Virus record (IMG/VR): IMGVR_UViG_3300028044_000003
Span: 1 to 64,000 of that record
DNA from: a virus
Direction: 5' to 3' (one strand)
DNA: 64,000 nt
This document shows positions 7,657 to 16,046 of this stretch, in pieces (the stretch's first letter is position 1; each line of letters begins with the position of its first letter). The translations under genes and the position numbers were made by a program. The notes under the pieces were generated by a model, which was not told the DNA's origin, ran no database searches, and was given only the letters and a program-made list of their open reading frames with translations.

Positions 7657-10475
7657 TCTTTTTTAGTGAAATCATTTGGTACACAACCATCTGTTTTTAA
7701 TCCCGGTTCTATACAACGCACTTTTAATTCTGGTTCAAAAGGTGTTATGTTATCAGGACTAGGTGGACATCCTGGACCCGCAGGTATTGACTCAACTTTT
7801 AAACAATAAGCTTGTCTTGTACCTTGACCAATAATTTCAAAACCTTCTGGACAAGTATAACAAGGAAATACTGTTGGCGCTCGATATGTATTATCTTTTA
7901 TTTCAAAACCATCATCATTTTTAGATGAAAATACAGATAGATTATCTAAATCACTTTCTGTAGCCACAGCTAATATTTGAGGTAACTCAGCATCTAGTAA
8001 TTGATAAGCAAAGCCCGCATCACCAGAATAATTCAGAGTTTCTAGTTTCATTATGTGAGTCCCTGCAGGTAATGTAAGTTTGAATAGGTGAGCAAATGTA
8101 AAAGTAGGTTTAATACCGTCTCCAACGTTAGCTTCTATAAGAAGATTATTGTTCAAAAACACTCTAAAACTATTATCTGAAGAAATAGCTAAATGAGTTA
8201 CTCTATTATCGGGTGATATTAAAACCTTTGTAACACCGTACCAAACATTATCTTGTTGTTCAGGAACAACCATATCTATATTTGAAACACTAGTTATTAT
8301 AGGAGGGTTATTATTATAACTACAGTAAGCACCTGTAGTATCAGCAAGCCACGTAGGATCGTCTATAATATTTACAATAGGTGTTCCGTCATTATAAAAC
8401 TCGTCTCTAAGATTTTCAGTAATCCAAACTTGAGTTCCAATTTTAACCCCGTTATAATAATTACCAGTATTATCCTGATAAGCATTATATATCCAGGTAC
8501 CATCGGTTAAAAGAAGTTCGGTTACAGATGCGTTTCTAAAAATTCTAACACTCATACCAGTATACTTAGCTGCAGCTCCCCTATCTATCGAGGCATTACC
8601 GCCAGAAAGACCTCTATAAAAACCGTTAGCTCCAAAATTTTCAGTAGATGTCCAATAATATGTACTTATGTTAGGTAAACCAAAAGGAGGATTACGTACA
8701 CTTCCCGGTAAAGAAGTAAAACCTACACCATTAGTCGCCCCTACATTTGAAGGAAACCAGTCGGCTGTACCTCCTATTTTTAAAATTCCTCCAACAGTTC
8801 CGCTTTGAGATCCTATAGTAGGTATAGGAGAAAATCCCGGATCTATATATCCTATAAGAGTATCCCATTGAGCATCGGTCGGTACTCGCCAGTTACCCGT
8901 GGTATTAATATTTACTATACCTCTAGTACCTCTACCATCAGATCCTGATACACCGTTAGTTAACGCGTGCCAGTTATAAAGAAAACCGTAGTTTACATTT
9001 TGAGTAGTATTTGTTAATAACCCTCCATTCTTACCGGTTTTACCAATACGGTTCATCCAGGAATCACCTGGTTGTACCCACGGTGGTCCAAGAACTGCAA
9101 CTAACGCTTTAAGAGGAGCTCCTTGACCCAGGAACTTAGTCGTAGGAGGTACATTAAAAATCGGACTTTGTCTAAAGACTGTTTTCTGAAACTCTGCTAT
9201 CTGAAAAGAATTTACTAAACCCGGAACAACAGTATCGGGCCAAATTACAGGAACTGCGGTATTTACATTATTATGTCGATTTCCTGTAAGAGGACATGGT
9301 AAAAATCCAGAAGTATAATTACCAGGATTTGTAGTAACGTATCCCGGGCCCGGCTGAGGTATCTCTGCGTTGGTACATTGTAAATTACTATCGGGAAAAA
9401 CGTTCTGAGGAGTTAATATTAAAGGTAAATCTTTATCTAAGACTTCTTCGTAAATAAGAGCACCTTTAGAATTGTAATTACTATTCGGTAAAACACTTAC
9501 TACTGGTACTATTGGTATACAAATTTCAGTGGTTATACTTGTTTGACCAGGAATAACATCAGTAATAATTACTCTTTCACAAGTGTTACTTGCAACTATA
9601 AAATCATAACCCGGAGGACAAACTTCACAAGGACCTTGACAATTACAATTATCATAAACACCCTCAGATATATATGCGTTAGGATCGTTTAAAACTTCTT
9701 GTAAAGTTTCAACATCTTCACAACTTTCGACCTTTTCTATGAAAATACATCTAGCATAAGTTTCATTAGTAGATTCTAGTGTAACATTTACAATAGCATA
9801 TTTACCATTAAATAAATTTGGTATATTACTTGCTAAATATGATTCTCCATTAAAAGGATCAGTTATATCATCAACTGGACAAAAAGTTATTCTATGACAA
9901 GAAGTATCTTCAGGATCACACCCGTCTGTAACTAAAAAATCAAAGAATCTTTCGTCACAAATATTCAAAGGTCCTGCAGGATCGCTACACAATGATACTG
10001 TAACACGTATTGTCCAAATACCAAAAGCGTTAGGATCTGAATAATTTACTGTCCACCCGCCTCCAAAATTAGCATTACCACCATAAATAATATAGTTTGT
10101 ACCTGTATCGTAAATAGAACTACCTCCTAATCCAGTACCGGGAGCAAGAGTTCCAGTAGGATCGTAAACCCATATAATTATTCTAAAATACTGTCTAGCA
10201 CACGAATTAAAAGTTAATGCCAACCAACTACCACTAACTAGTAAATACACTTTACAATTATCTTCAAGACATAGTTTAATTTCTTGAGTAGGTTCTATAT
10301 TATTTATAGGATCACCTGTAACATAGTTAACAGGGTTTTCCTGAATAGAACAAAATCCTTGTGCGTTTTGAGTATACGGAATATAACGCGTCCAAAAGTT
10401 TTGTAGAAACGAAGTTTGTCCACTAGAACCGTTACAAAAAGGATAAAGATCTATAGTATTTAAGTCAACAGCCAT
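7635..10475 (-). CDS. Large Cys-rich tail protein with a permuted FISUMP domain
   Basis: A 946-residue virion protein. The first 330 residues are Cys-rich beta domains ending in CNCQGPCEVCPPGYDF. At residues about 495-650 lies the C-type-lectin-like half of a FISUMP (Fib_succ_major) domain: YGFLYNWHAL, WRVPTDAQWDTL, GATNGVGFTSLPG and YYWTSTE. The half that normally comes first (VKIGTQVWITENLRDEFYNDGTPI, AYCSYNN) follows at about 655-720, so the domain is circularly permuted. Residues about 735-825 look like a PA14-type sugar-binding sandwich. A Cys-rich tail (CPEGF) closes it. Probable adhesin. Confidence 0.85.
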   Translation of the reverse strand: MAVDLNTIDLYPFCNGSSGQTSFLQNFWTRYIPYTQNAQGFCSIQENPVNYVTGDPINNIEPTQEIKLCLEDNCKVYLLVSGSWLALTFNSCARQYFRIIIWVYDPTGTLAPGTGLGGSSIYDTGTNYIIYGGNANFGGGWTVNYSDPNAFGIWTIRVTVSLCSDPAGPLNICDERFFDFLVTDGCDPEDTSCHRITFCPVDDITDPFNGESYLASNIPNLFNGKYAIVNVTLESTNETYARCIFIEKVESCEDVETLQEVLNDPNAYISEGVYDNCNCQGPCEVCPPGYDFIVASNTCERVIITDVIPGQTSITTEICIPIVPVVSVLPNSNYNSKGALIYEEVLDKDLPLILTPQNVFPDSNLQCTNAEIPQPGPGYVTTNPGNYTSGFLPCPLTGNRHNNVNTAVPVIWPDTVVPGLVNSFQIAEFQKTVFRQSPIFNVPPTTKFLGQGAPLKALVAVLGPPWVQPGDSWMNRIGKTGKNGGLLTNTTQNVNYGFLYNWHALTNGVSGSDGRGTRGIVNINTTGNWRVPTDAQWDTLIGYIDPGFSPIPTIGSQSGTVGGILKIGGTADWFPSNVGATNGVGFTSLPGSVRNPPFGLPNISTYYWTSTENFGANGFYRGLSGGNASIDRGAAAKYTGMSVRIFRNASVTELLLTDGTWIYNAYQDNTGNYYNGVKIGTQVWITENLRDEFYNDGTPIVNIIDDPTWLADTTGAYCSYNNNPPIITSVSNIDMVVPEQQDNVWYGVTKVLISPDNRVTHLAISSDNSFRVFLNNNLLIEANVGDGIKPTFTFAHLFKLTLPAGTHIMKLETLNYSGDAGFAYQLLDAELPQILAVATESDLDNLSVFSSKNDDGFEIKDNTYRAPTVFPCYTCPEGFEIIGQGTRQAYCLKVESIPAGPGCPPSPDNITPFEPELKVRCIEPGLKTDGCVPNDFTKKDCDTSCH

Positions 10476-10636
10476 TAGGGTTGTGTTTGTTGTTGAGGTG
10501 GTTTTTGAATATTCTTAAGAACCTTAAGATTTAACTCATACTTTGTTATACAATTAGAACAAACTATTCTACCATCTGAAGCTTTACGAGACTGACATCC
10601 GCACGATAAAGTTTTTTTACAATTTTGACATATCAT
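10475..10636 (-). CDS. Small zinc-ribbon protein
   Basis: A 53-residue protein, MICQNCKKTLSCGCQ followed by VCSNCITKYELN and a Gln/Pro tail. Two CxxC pairs plus CGC suggest a small zinc-binding fold. Its N-terminal motif closely matches the start of 892-1446. Its TAA stop overlaps the ATG of the 946-residue gene (TAATG), so translation is coupled. It is a virion or assembly accessory by position. Confidence 0.7.
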   Translation of the reverse strand: MICQNCKKTLSCGCQSRKASDGRIVCSNCITKYELNLKVLKNIQKPPQQQTQP

Positions 10637-10648
10637 AATTGGTTTATT

Positions 10649-11221
10649 TTAACATGTTTTACAATCTAACTTATCTAAAAGTTTTACTGCGTAATTAAAC
10701 AAAGTTATACCTTTTTCCGGTTCGTGACAATACTCTACTTTAGCTTTGGCCGCGTCAATATATCTTTTAATTAAAGTTAAATAGTTTAATTTATCTTTTA
10801 TATCTTTTGGAGGTTCACAATCAGACAATTCTAACTCACAAAGTAAATTGTTATATCTTCTTAAAGCTTTACTAATTCTTAGATGATTATATTCTACATA
10901 TACTGTTTCGTTTGGTGAAACACTATATTTTATAATGTATATACCATCAGGTAGATTATTATAAGAGTTACCACAATCATCTTTTTGTAATTCTAAGTCA
11001 CAGGCTGTAAGATTTAGATTAAAGTAAAACCCGGCACCTATGTTACCAGGAAATAAACGACTCTCTTCAAATACAATAGAACGATTAAATCCTGGAGGAG
11101 TTACTAGTAATACCGGACACTTTAAAGCTACGTATTCGCTATAAACACTAGTGTCAATGATTTTAATTATACAAGTATTACTTACTTCAGGTATTTCTAA
11201 ACTCAAAACGTGATTGGCCAT
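10649..11221 (-). CDS. Hypothetical virion-block protein
   Basis: A 190-residue protein with a beta-rich N-terminal half (NHVLSLEIPEV, YSEYVALKCPVLLVTPPGF) and a helical, Cys-containing C-terminal half (RYNNLLCELELSDCEPPKDI) ending CKTC. The layout suggests a small adaptor. It follows a bidirectional terminator at 11285-11304, so it probably starts a new transcript that continues into 10475-10636 and the large Cys-rich genes. Confidence 0.65.
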   Translation of the reverse strand: MANHVLSLEIPEVSNTCIIKIIDTSVYSEYVALKCPVLLVTPPGFNRSIVFEESRLFPGNIGAGFYFNLNLTACDLELQKDDCGNSYNNLPDGIYIIKYSVSPNETVYVEYNHLRISKALRRYNNLLCELELSDCEPPKDIKDKLNYLTLIKRYIDAAKAKVEYCHEPEKGITLFNYAVKLLDKLDCKTC

Positions 11222-11284
11222 GACTAGTCTTTATAAAAATATACAAAATATTTTGGACTTATTACTAAAGTATAAAGATAAAAA

Positions 11285-11304
11285 AACCCGGACTAAGCCG
11301 GGTT
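11285..11304 (-). terminator. Bidirectional intrinsic terminator
   Basis: AACCCGG and CCGGGTT pair perfectly across a 6-base loop. T-runs flank both sides. On the minus strand it lies 20 bases past the stop of the 573-residue gene and separates it from the next unit. Confidence 0.85.
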
Positions 11305-11324
11305 ATTTTTTTTAAGATAATTAA

Positions 11325-13046
11325 TTAAGTTAATAACGGAGCAACAGGTATCGGTAAAGGTTCTGTATCACAAGAAGAACATCCAAAATATTCTGTATCT
11401 GGACAGTTATCACAATTACCAATAGATCCATCCCAAACACTTAAAAACGCGTTTACAGGAAAAGATTTTGGAAAAATTACCTCTAATAAGTAACGATCAT
11501 TATCAAATACTCCTGTAGGATTATTAAATCTTGGAACACTATGTTGAATATAAAAACGGTCGTACATAGCATTTCTATCAACAGCATTTAAAACATCGCT
11601 TCCTTGAGTAATCTCACGTATTCTGATATCTGTTGCAAAAAAGTTTTGTAAATAAGACTCCGATAAAATTAAATCTCTTAAAACTTGTTCACCAAAACCA
11701 ATACCTTGTTTACCAGGACATTCTTCTACAATACAAATTTGATTAAAACAAGCATCACCATTAATATCTACTAGTTGAGCATAAATCTTAATAGGTTCTT
11801 TTTCAAAGAAATCTGTAATTTGGAATGAACAATTACCAAACTTAGTATCAACATAAGCTCCTTCTAAACGTAAACCTGCACAACAAGTAGGAGGTTCTTC
11901 CACAAGACAAGTTGTACTCCAATCAATAGCTGTCTGAGACTCTTTGTAATTATTAGTTACGGTTCCGTCAGGATTTATTGTAGCCCATTCGAATATACCG
12001 TTATTAGTACCAGGAGCAAACCATGCTTGACCAGTATAATCAAATACTACAGGGCTTATAAAATCTCTTAAATAAGGATCATTAACAATTTGTTCAGCCC
12101 ACTGTAAATAAATAAGAGTAGGATCAACAGGAGTACATACGTCACAAATTGCTTCTCTTAAACTTGGACATGCTGCGCCACCATTTAATTGAGCTTCAGT
12201 CACAACTGGATTACAACAAGTACCTCCCTGAGCTAAAAGAGTTCTATAAAGATTGTGATTAGCGAAACGTAATGCTGGAGATCCTTTTACATCAATTCTT
12301 AGATAGTAATTTTTTTCACAACAAAACGTAGGACAACAATTTTCATCAACACTAGTTACACTAACAGTTGCTACTGTAATAGTAAATATTTCACCACCAG
12401 CTTCTGCTATTAATACATCAGTATCAGTATATTTTACACCAGCATTGGTAATTGTAGTACTAGTAATAGCACCTGATTCAACAACTACTGTTACAACAGC
12501 ACCATAACCAGTACCTCCTGTAAGAGCAATAGTATATGTTCCATCAGCAGGAATCGAACCAAAAGAACCATCGGTAGTAAAACTAACAATTTTACCAGAT
12601 AATCTAAGATTGGTTAATCCGATATGAACTACAGCTTGTTCTGGTAAACATGATTCAACAGCGTATGATTTCTGAATATACTTGGGATTAATTACTTTAG
12701 ACTTATTTGTTTCTTTGTAACCACCGTGATATGGTCCAATTTTATCGTTGGTTAATAAGGAAGAACCAGCAATAATAAAAGGACAACATTTAGTATTTGC
12801 ATATCCTGATGACGCTGTATCCTCTATATTATAGAGCTTATATGTTTTCGCGTCAAAAAGTCCTATATAACCCGGAGGAAATTTTGCAAGATCTGCCGTA
12901 GTAAAATTAGGATCTTGAGATACAATTACTCCTGCGTCTGTTTCAACAGGTGTAGTAATATTAGTACCAGGTACTTTGTCTCCTGGATTTAAAGTTGCTC
13001 CATTAACTAAGAAGCGTTTTGTAAAAGAATGATTAAAATAACTCAT
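11325..13046 (-). CDS. Major tail or structural protein
   Basis: A 573-residue protein starting MSYFNHSFTKRFLVNGATLN, a style seen in abundant virion proteins. Residues about 150-235 form an inserted beta domain with GTYTIALTGGTGYGAVVTV and TNAGVKYTDTDVLI, a repeat type found as an insertion in many surface proteins. Several CC and CxxC pairs occur (ENCCPTFCCEKN). It lies between the neck/ring-like protein and the tail proteins and is bounded by a terminator downstream. A tube or vertex role is inferred from gene order. Confidence 0.7.
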   Translation of the reverse strand: MSYFNHSFTKRFLVNGATLNPGDKVPGTNITTPVETDAGVIVSQDPNFTTADLAKFPPGYIGLFDAKTYKLYNIEDTASSGYANTKCCPFIIAGSSLLTNDKIGPYHGGYKETNKSKVINPKYIQKSYAVESCLPEQAVVHIGLTNLRLSGKIVSFTTDGSFGSIPADGTYTIALTGGTGYGAVVTVVVESGAITSTTITNAGVKYTDTDVLIAEAGGEIFTITVATVSVTSVDENCCPTFCCEKNYYLRIDVKGSPALRFANHNLYRTLLAQGGTCCNPVVTEAQLNGGAACPSLREAICDVCTPVDPTLIYLQWAEQIVNDPYLRDFISPVVFDYTGQAWFAPGTNNGIFEWATINPDGTVTNNYKESQTAIDWSTTCLVEEPPTCCAGLRLEGAYVDTKFGNCSFQITDFFEKEPIKIYAQLVDINGDACFNQICIVEECPGKQGIGFGEQVLRDLILSESYLQNFFATDIRIREITQGSDVLNAVDRNAMYDRFYIQHSVPRFNNPTGVFDNDRYLLEVIFPKSFPVNAFLSVWDGSIGNCDNCPDTEYFGCSSCDTEPLPIPVAPLLT

Positions 13047-13115
13047 TGTGTTTTGATTTTAAGATTAATAAACAATATTATAATATAAGAAACAATTTTT
13101 TACTATCCAAATTTT

Positions 13116-13823
13116 TTAATTATTTTGTTCAACTTGTTGTGATTGTCTTTGATATTGAACCAACGATTCTATATCTCCTGCAATTATTTTTGAAGCTTCG
13201 TCAATAATTACCTCAACAATATCATCTTTAAATTCTGAAGTAACATTGACTGTAGAAACGGTTTGGGTATAAGGATTACTTTGTCCTAATATTTCTATTT
13301 TACGAGGTTGACGATAATAAACTAAAGAAGCTTTTTTAATGTCAAACTCATTATTAGTATAGATTCTAACTCTATTATTTAATAGAGTACAAACAGTTTC
13401 TCTCCACTCAAAGTTAGGTTTTCTATTAAAATCTTTTAAGATTTCTGGTATATTACCTTCTTCTACTTGATAAACAATCATATTTTTGGAACCTGGACAA
13501 CAATCGCTTGAACCTTTAATATCTAACCGTTTCCAATGAAAATAGTTATCCGGTATCAATGAAGTTTCGTAAAACAAATCTTTTTTGAAAAGATTAAAGT
13601 CATGAATAGTAAGTAAAACCTGGAAATCATCAATACGTCTAGAAGAAGATTCATCCCCTTCTTTTAATTGATTAATACCATGTAAGTTTCTACGAGACCA
13701 GTCTGATTGAGCTTTATTAAAAGCTTCTATAATGGCCCAGTCTTCGATATTGTCAAAATCGTTACTAGACAGTTTATTCAACCTCTGTTTTATTTTTAAT
13801 AAAATTGTCTCATTGTTTAACAT
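13116..13823 (-). CDS. Neck or ring protein, head-tail connector type
   Basis: A 235-residue protein, helical at the N-terminus (LLKIKQRLNKLSSNDFDNIEDWAI), then a beta-rich centre and a helical end (VIIDEASKIIAGDIESLVQYQ). The arrangement of a helical start, DW..AFN..QSDWSRRN and a late Asp/Glu-rich helix resembles ring proteins below the portal in crAss-like phages. Its place after the capsid genes fits a connector. The call rests on resemblance and order. Confidence 0.6.
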   Translation of the reverse strand: MLNNETILLKIKQRLNKLSSNDFDNIEDWAIIEAFNKAQSDWSRRNLHGINQLKEGDESSSRRIDDFQVLLTIHDFNLFKKDLFYETSLIPDNYFHWKRLDIKGSSDCCPGSKNMIVYQVEEGNIPEILKDFNRKPNFEWRETVCTLLNNRVRIYTNNEFDIKKASLVYYRQPRKIEILGQSNPYTQTVSTVNVTSEFKDDIVEVIIDEASKIIAGDIESLVQYQRQSQQVEQNN

Positions 13824-13826
13824 TAA

Positions 13827-14114
13827 TTACCATTTTACTTTATTAGCCCAATAAGCCGCACTCATTTTACCTTTTGATATATTACTAGCGTGTCTTGCTT
13901 TAAAAGATTCTCTACGATTACGACTACTTTCTGATTCTCCTTCTTTTTTTGGAGAACCAGATACACCCTGTTGACCAAAGCGAATAGTCTTTACTTGATC
14001 ACCAGATTTAGCTACTACAACGTGCGATTTTGTCGGGTGACTAGGAGTTTTTTTTGGTTTATTATAACCACTAACTCCGGCTTTAGTAAGTCTAGAATCT
14101 TTTTTTGTAGACAT
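13827..14114 (-). CDS. Small basic virion-block protein (SRLxxAGVSGYNKPK type)
   Basis: A 95-residue basic protein with SRLTKAGVSGYNKPKKTP at residues 7-24 and a C-terminal FKARHASNISKGKMSAAYW segment. This pattern is widespread in small proteins of marine and freshwater phages. Its biochemical role is unknown to me. It is the last of four tightly packed basic genes that follow the capsid region and may bind DNA or decorate the head. Confidence 0.75.
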   Translation of the reverse strand: MSTKKDSRLTKAGVSGYNKPKKTPSHPTKSHVVVAKSGDQVKTIRFGQQGVSGSPKKEGESESSRNRRESFKARHASNISKGKMSAAYWANKVKW

Positions 14115-14116
14115 AA

Positions 14117-14359
14117 CTATCTGTTTTTACCTTTATGTAAACCGTGTGACGCATGTTGTTTTCCAGTTCTTGTAGCTTCTCTTTTCTTAGCATTTGCTTG
14201 TGCTAATTTTTTTCTACCAGATTCTGTACTTTTTAATTTTGATATAGTCTTGGTCGGAGCATATACTTCACCAGTTTCCCCAGAAGGTTTACCGGACGAA
14301 GTAGTCCACTGTTGTTTAGTCCAACGATCTAAACTTTTTTGTGATATAGTTTTAGCCAC
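14117..14359 (-). CDS. Small basic virion-block protein (SLDRWTKQQWTTSSG type)
   Basis: An 80-residue, very basic protein: KSLDRWTKQQWTTSSGKPSG, then GEVYAPTKTISKL and an Arg/Lys-rich end with a DUF5872-like look. It starts on the stop of the next gene upstream (overlap at 14359) and ends two bases before the following gene, so the set is one operon. Role unknown; DNA binding or packaging help is possible. Confidence 0.72.
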   Translation of the reverse strand: MAKTISQKSLDRWTKQQWTTSSGKPSGETGEVYAPTKTISKLKSTESGRKKLAQANAKKREATRTGKQHASHGLHKGKNR

Positions 14360-14556
14360 TATTTACTAAAAGTTTTTAAAACCGACATTTGTTCATTAGC
14401 TAATTTTTTTACATCAGACATCATTTTAGAATCTTTACGTATTTCGTCAGCTCTTTTTAAAGTACTCAACGCATTTTCGATTTCCCATTTTCTTTCTGAA
14501 GCTACCAAACCTCCAGTTTTTTTAACGCTAGGTTTTTTAGATGTACTTTTTTTCAT
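14359..14556 (-). CDS. Small basic helical protein
   Basis: A 65-residue protein with a Lys/Ser-rich disordered start (MKKSTSKKPSVKKTGG) and one amphipathic helix (ASERKWEIENALSTLKRADEI). No family recognised. Part of the basic-protein string between the 339-residue gene and the connector protein. Confidence 0.65.
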   Translation of the reverse strand: MKKSTSKKPSVKKTGGLVASERKWEIENALSTLKRADEIRKDSKMMSDVKKLANEQMSVLKTFSK

Positions 14557-14561
14557 GATTA

Positions 14562-14753
14562 CTATTTTTTAGTTTTATAACCACCACCTTTTGATTTGTA
14601 CTCTTTTGCTAGTAACTGAGCTTTACGAGCCGACCACTCTCCGGGATCGCCACCCTTAGAACCAGCTTTAATCTTTTCAAATAAAGATTTTCTCATACTT
14701 GGTTTGGTATAGTTACCTGCTTCGTTAACCTTTGATTTAGTACTCTTAGTCAT
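14562..14753 (-). CDS. Small basic protein, KPxMRKxLFEKIKAGSKGG family
   Basis: A 63-residue protein holding AGNYTKPSMRKSLFEKIKAG and WSARKAQLLAKEYKSKGGGY. This motif pair is very common in small phage and host proteins, sometimes labelled DUF5872-like. Function is unknown. It starts on the stop of the 339-residue gene, a coupled arrangement. Confidence 0.78.
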   Translation of the reverse strand: MTKSTKSKVNEAGNYTKPSMRKSLFEKIKAGSKGGDPGEWSARKAQLLAKEYKSKGGGYKTKK

Positions 14754-15772
14754 TACTTATTCCATTGAACTTCTAATCGTTTCATCAAATCTTCAAGAAT
14801 CTTTTCGTTTAAAGGATTCTTTAAAAACTCTACACACTCTGAAGGATTTCTTCCGATAATTGTATTAGTCGATAAGTGATATATAACCCCATCAGCTTTT
14901 GGAGCGATGTATTTGTAATAAGACGAATCGTTAACTATAGCTTTAAGTTTTAACGTTTCCATATCTAAAGCGGCAGCTTCCATAAATTGTTTAGGAGCTT
15001 TCTTAGTACTTTTTTCAATACCTTCCCCGTTTATATACTTATCCATGTTATCATAAACAATATCGTTAGGTGTATTCTTTTTATATTGAACAGAGTTTCC
15101 GTCAATACTTTTAGCTACTAACCACAACTTATTAGTATTCTTATCAAATAATTTTTGTAATTCAGCAAGAGCTTTATTACGTAATTTTTTGATTTCGGTT
15201 TTAGTAGAAATAGTATCTACAGATTTATCTAAATAAAACTTATAAGGAAAACTACTCATACGGGCCCATTCAAAACTTTTAGCTATCAACGAAAATCCAC
15301 CGGCTTCAATAGCATGAAGTTTTATAAGATCCATAGGTTCTGTATGAATATTCAAATGGATCTCACTATTACTACATCTCATAGTAATATTACCCCAAAA
15401 AATATCATTATCAGGTCTTAATAATTTTACTTTAGACCAAAACTGAGGATCATCTTCGTCTATAATATTAGACGATAATTCTTTTTCAAGCTGGGCCACA
15501 GTTCTTCTTATTTCTAAGATTTTACCTTTTTTTTCTTCAGGATCCGCAATTGTTTTAATTTCAGGAGCAAATTCGTTTAACCCAGTAAGATATCTTCTTA
15601 TTCCGTTATTTTCAACGTAAGCGAGTTGTTCTTCCTGGTATACTCCATCGAATACAACCATGTTGTAATTCTCAAGACCCATGTTTTCTTTTGCACGATC
15701 TACATAGGGTTTTACAGTAATTGTGTTTTTTACTTCTACTGTAGTTGTTGGTTTTTCTAAAGTACTAGTCAT
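14753..15772 (-). CDS. Conserved hypothetical protein downstream of the capsid gene
   Basis: A 339-residue soluble protein with a long charged helical segment near residues 85-125 and a C-terminal basic-helical part. No catalytic motif is evident. Its place in the capsid operon, right after a tRNA-like RNA element (15796-15840) and a tiny basic gene, suggests a head-maturation or virion role, but this is inference from order. Confidence 0.65.
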   Translation of the reverse strand: MTSTLEKPTTTVEVKNTITVKPYVDRAKENMGLENYNMVVFDGVYQEEQLAYVENNGIRRYLTGLNEFAPEIKTIADPEEKKGKILEIRRTVAQLEKELSSNIIDEDDPQFWSKVKLLRPDNDIFWGNITMRCSNSEIHLNIHTEPMDLIKLHAIEAGGFSLIAKSFEWARMSSFPYKFYLDKSVDTISTKTEIKKLRNKALAELQKLFDKNTNKLWLVAKSIDGNSVQYKKNTPNDIVYDNMDKYINGEGIEKSTKKAPKQFMEAAALDMETLKLKAIVNDSSYYKYIAPKADGVIYHLSTNTIIGRNPSECVEFLKNPLNEKILEDLMKRLEVQWNK

Positions 15773-15795
15773 TGTTTTATAATTGTTGGTTTAAG

Positions 15796-15840
15796 AGCTG
15801 AGTACAGGATACGAACCCGTCAAAGTGCATATTACTCAGC
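15796..15840 (-). ncRNA. tRNA-like minihelix (acceptor plus T-arm only)
   Basis: On the minus strand GCTGAGT and ACTCAGC form a 7-bp acceptor-like stem. A 5-bp T-stem (ACGGG/CCTGT, one G-U) with a 7-base loop TTCGTAT abuts the 3' acceptor strand exactly as in tRNA. Only 13 bases fill the place of the D and anticodon arms. The loop departs from TTCRANN at the fifth base. Acceptor-plus-T-arm helices are known minimal substrates of RNase P and RNase Z, so this may mark an mRNA cleavage site between capsid-region genes. That use is inference. Confidence 0.5.
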
Positions 15841-15850
15841 TTAATAGTTA

Positions 15851-15985
15851 TTAACAAGCTTTTTTCATAGATCCACCTTTTTTCATCATAGAGGTTTTAC
15901 TTGTTTTTTTAGAACCGCCATACATCATTGAAGGTTTAGCTGAAGCTGTTTTTGTAGCTTTTTTAGTAGGAGTTTTTGTTTTCAT
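15851..15985 (-). CDS. Tiny Lys/Met-rich basic protein
   Basis: A 44-residue protein, MKTKTPTKKATKTASAKPSM then MMYGGSKK and MMKKGGSMKKAC. It lies between the capsid gene and a tRNA-like element. Its composition matches the other tiny basic proteins downstream. Possible head-interior or DNA-condensing protein; unproven. Confidence 0.65.
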   Translation of the reverse strand: MKTKTPTKKATKTASAKPSMMYGGSKKTSKTSMMKKGGSMKKAC

Positions 15986-16015
15986 TGTTTGAAAATTTAG
16001 TGATTATAATAATAA

Positions 16016-16037
16016 GAGAGCTGTTTTCACAGCCCTC
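16016..16037 (-). terminator. Hairpin after the capsid gene
   Basis: GAGAGCTGT pairs with ACAGCCCTC (8 of 9 positions) around a 4-base loop. It begins nine bases past the capsid stop. On the minus strand the tail is TTATTATTATAAT, weaker than a pure T-run, so partial termination that lowers downstream expression is plausible. On the plus strand a run of T follows. Confidence 0.6.
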
Positions 16038-16046
16038 TTTTTTTTA

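Noticed and set aside
8300-9000. Diversity-generating retroelement target (lectin-like fold)
   Set aside because: The fold is suitable, but no reverse transcriptase, template repeat or adenine-biased variable repeat was seen in this window.
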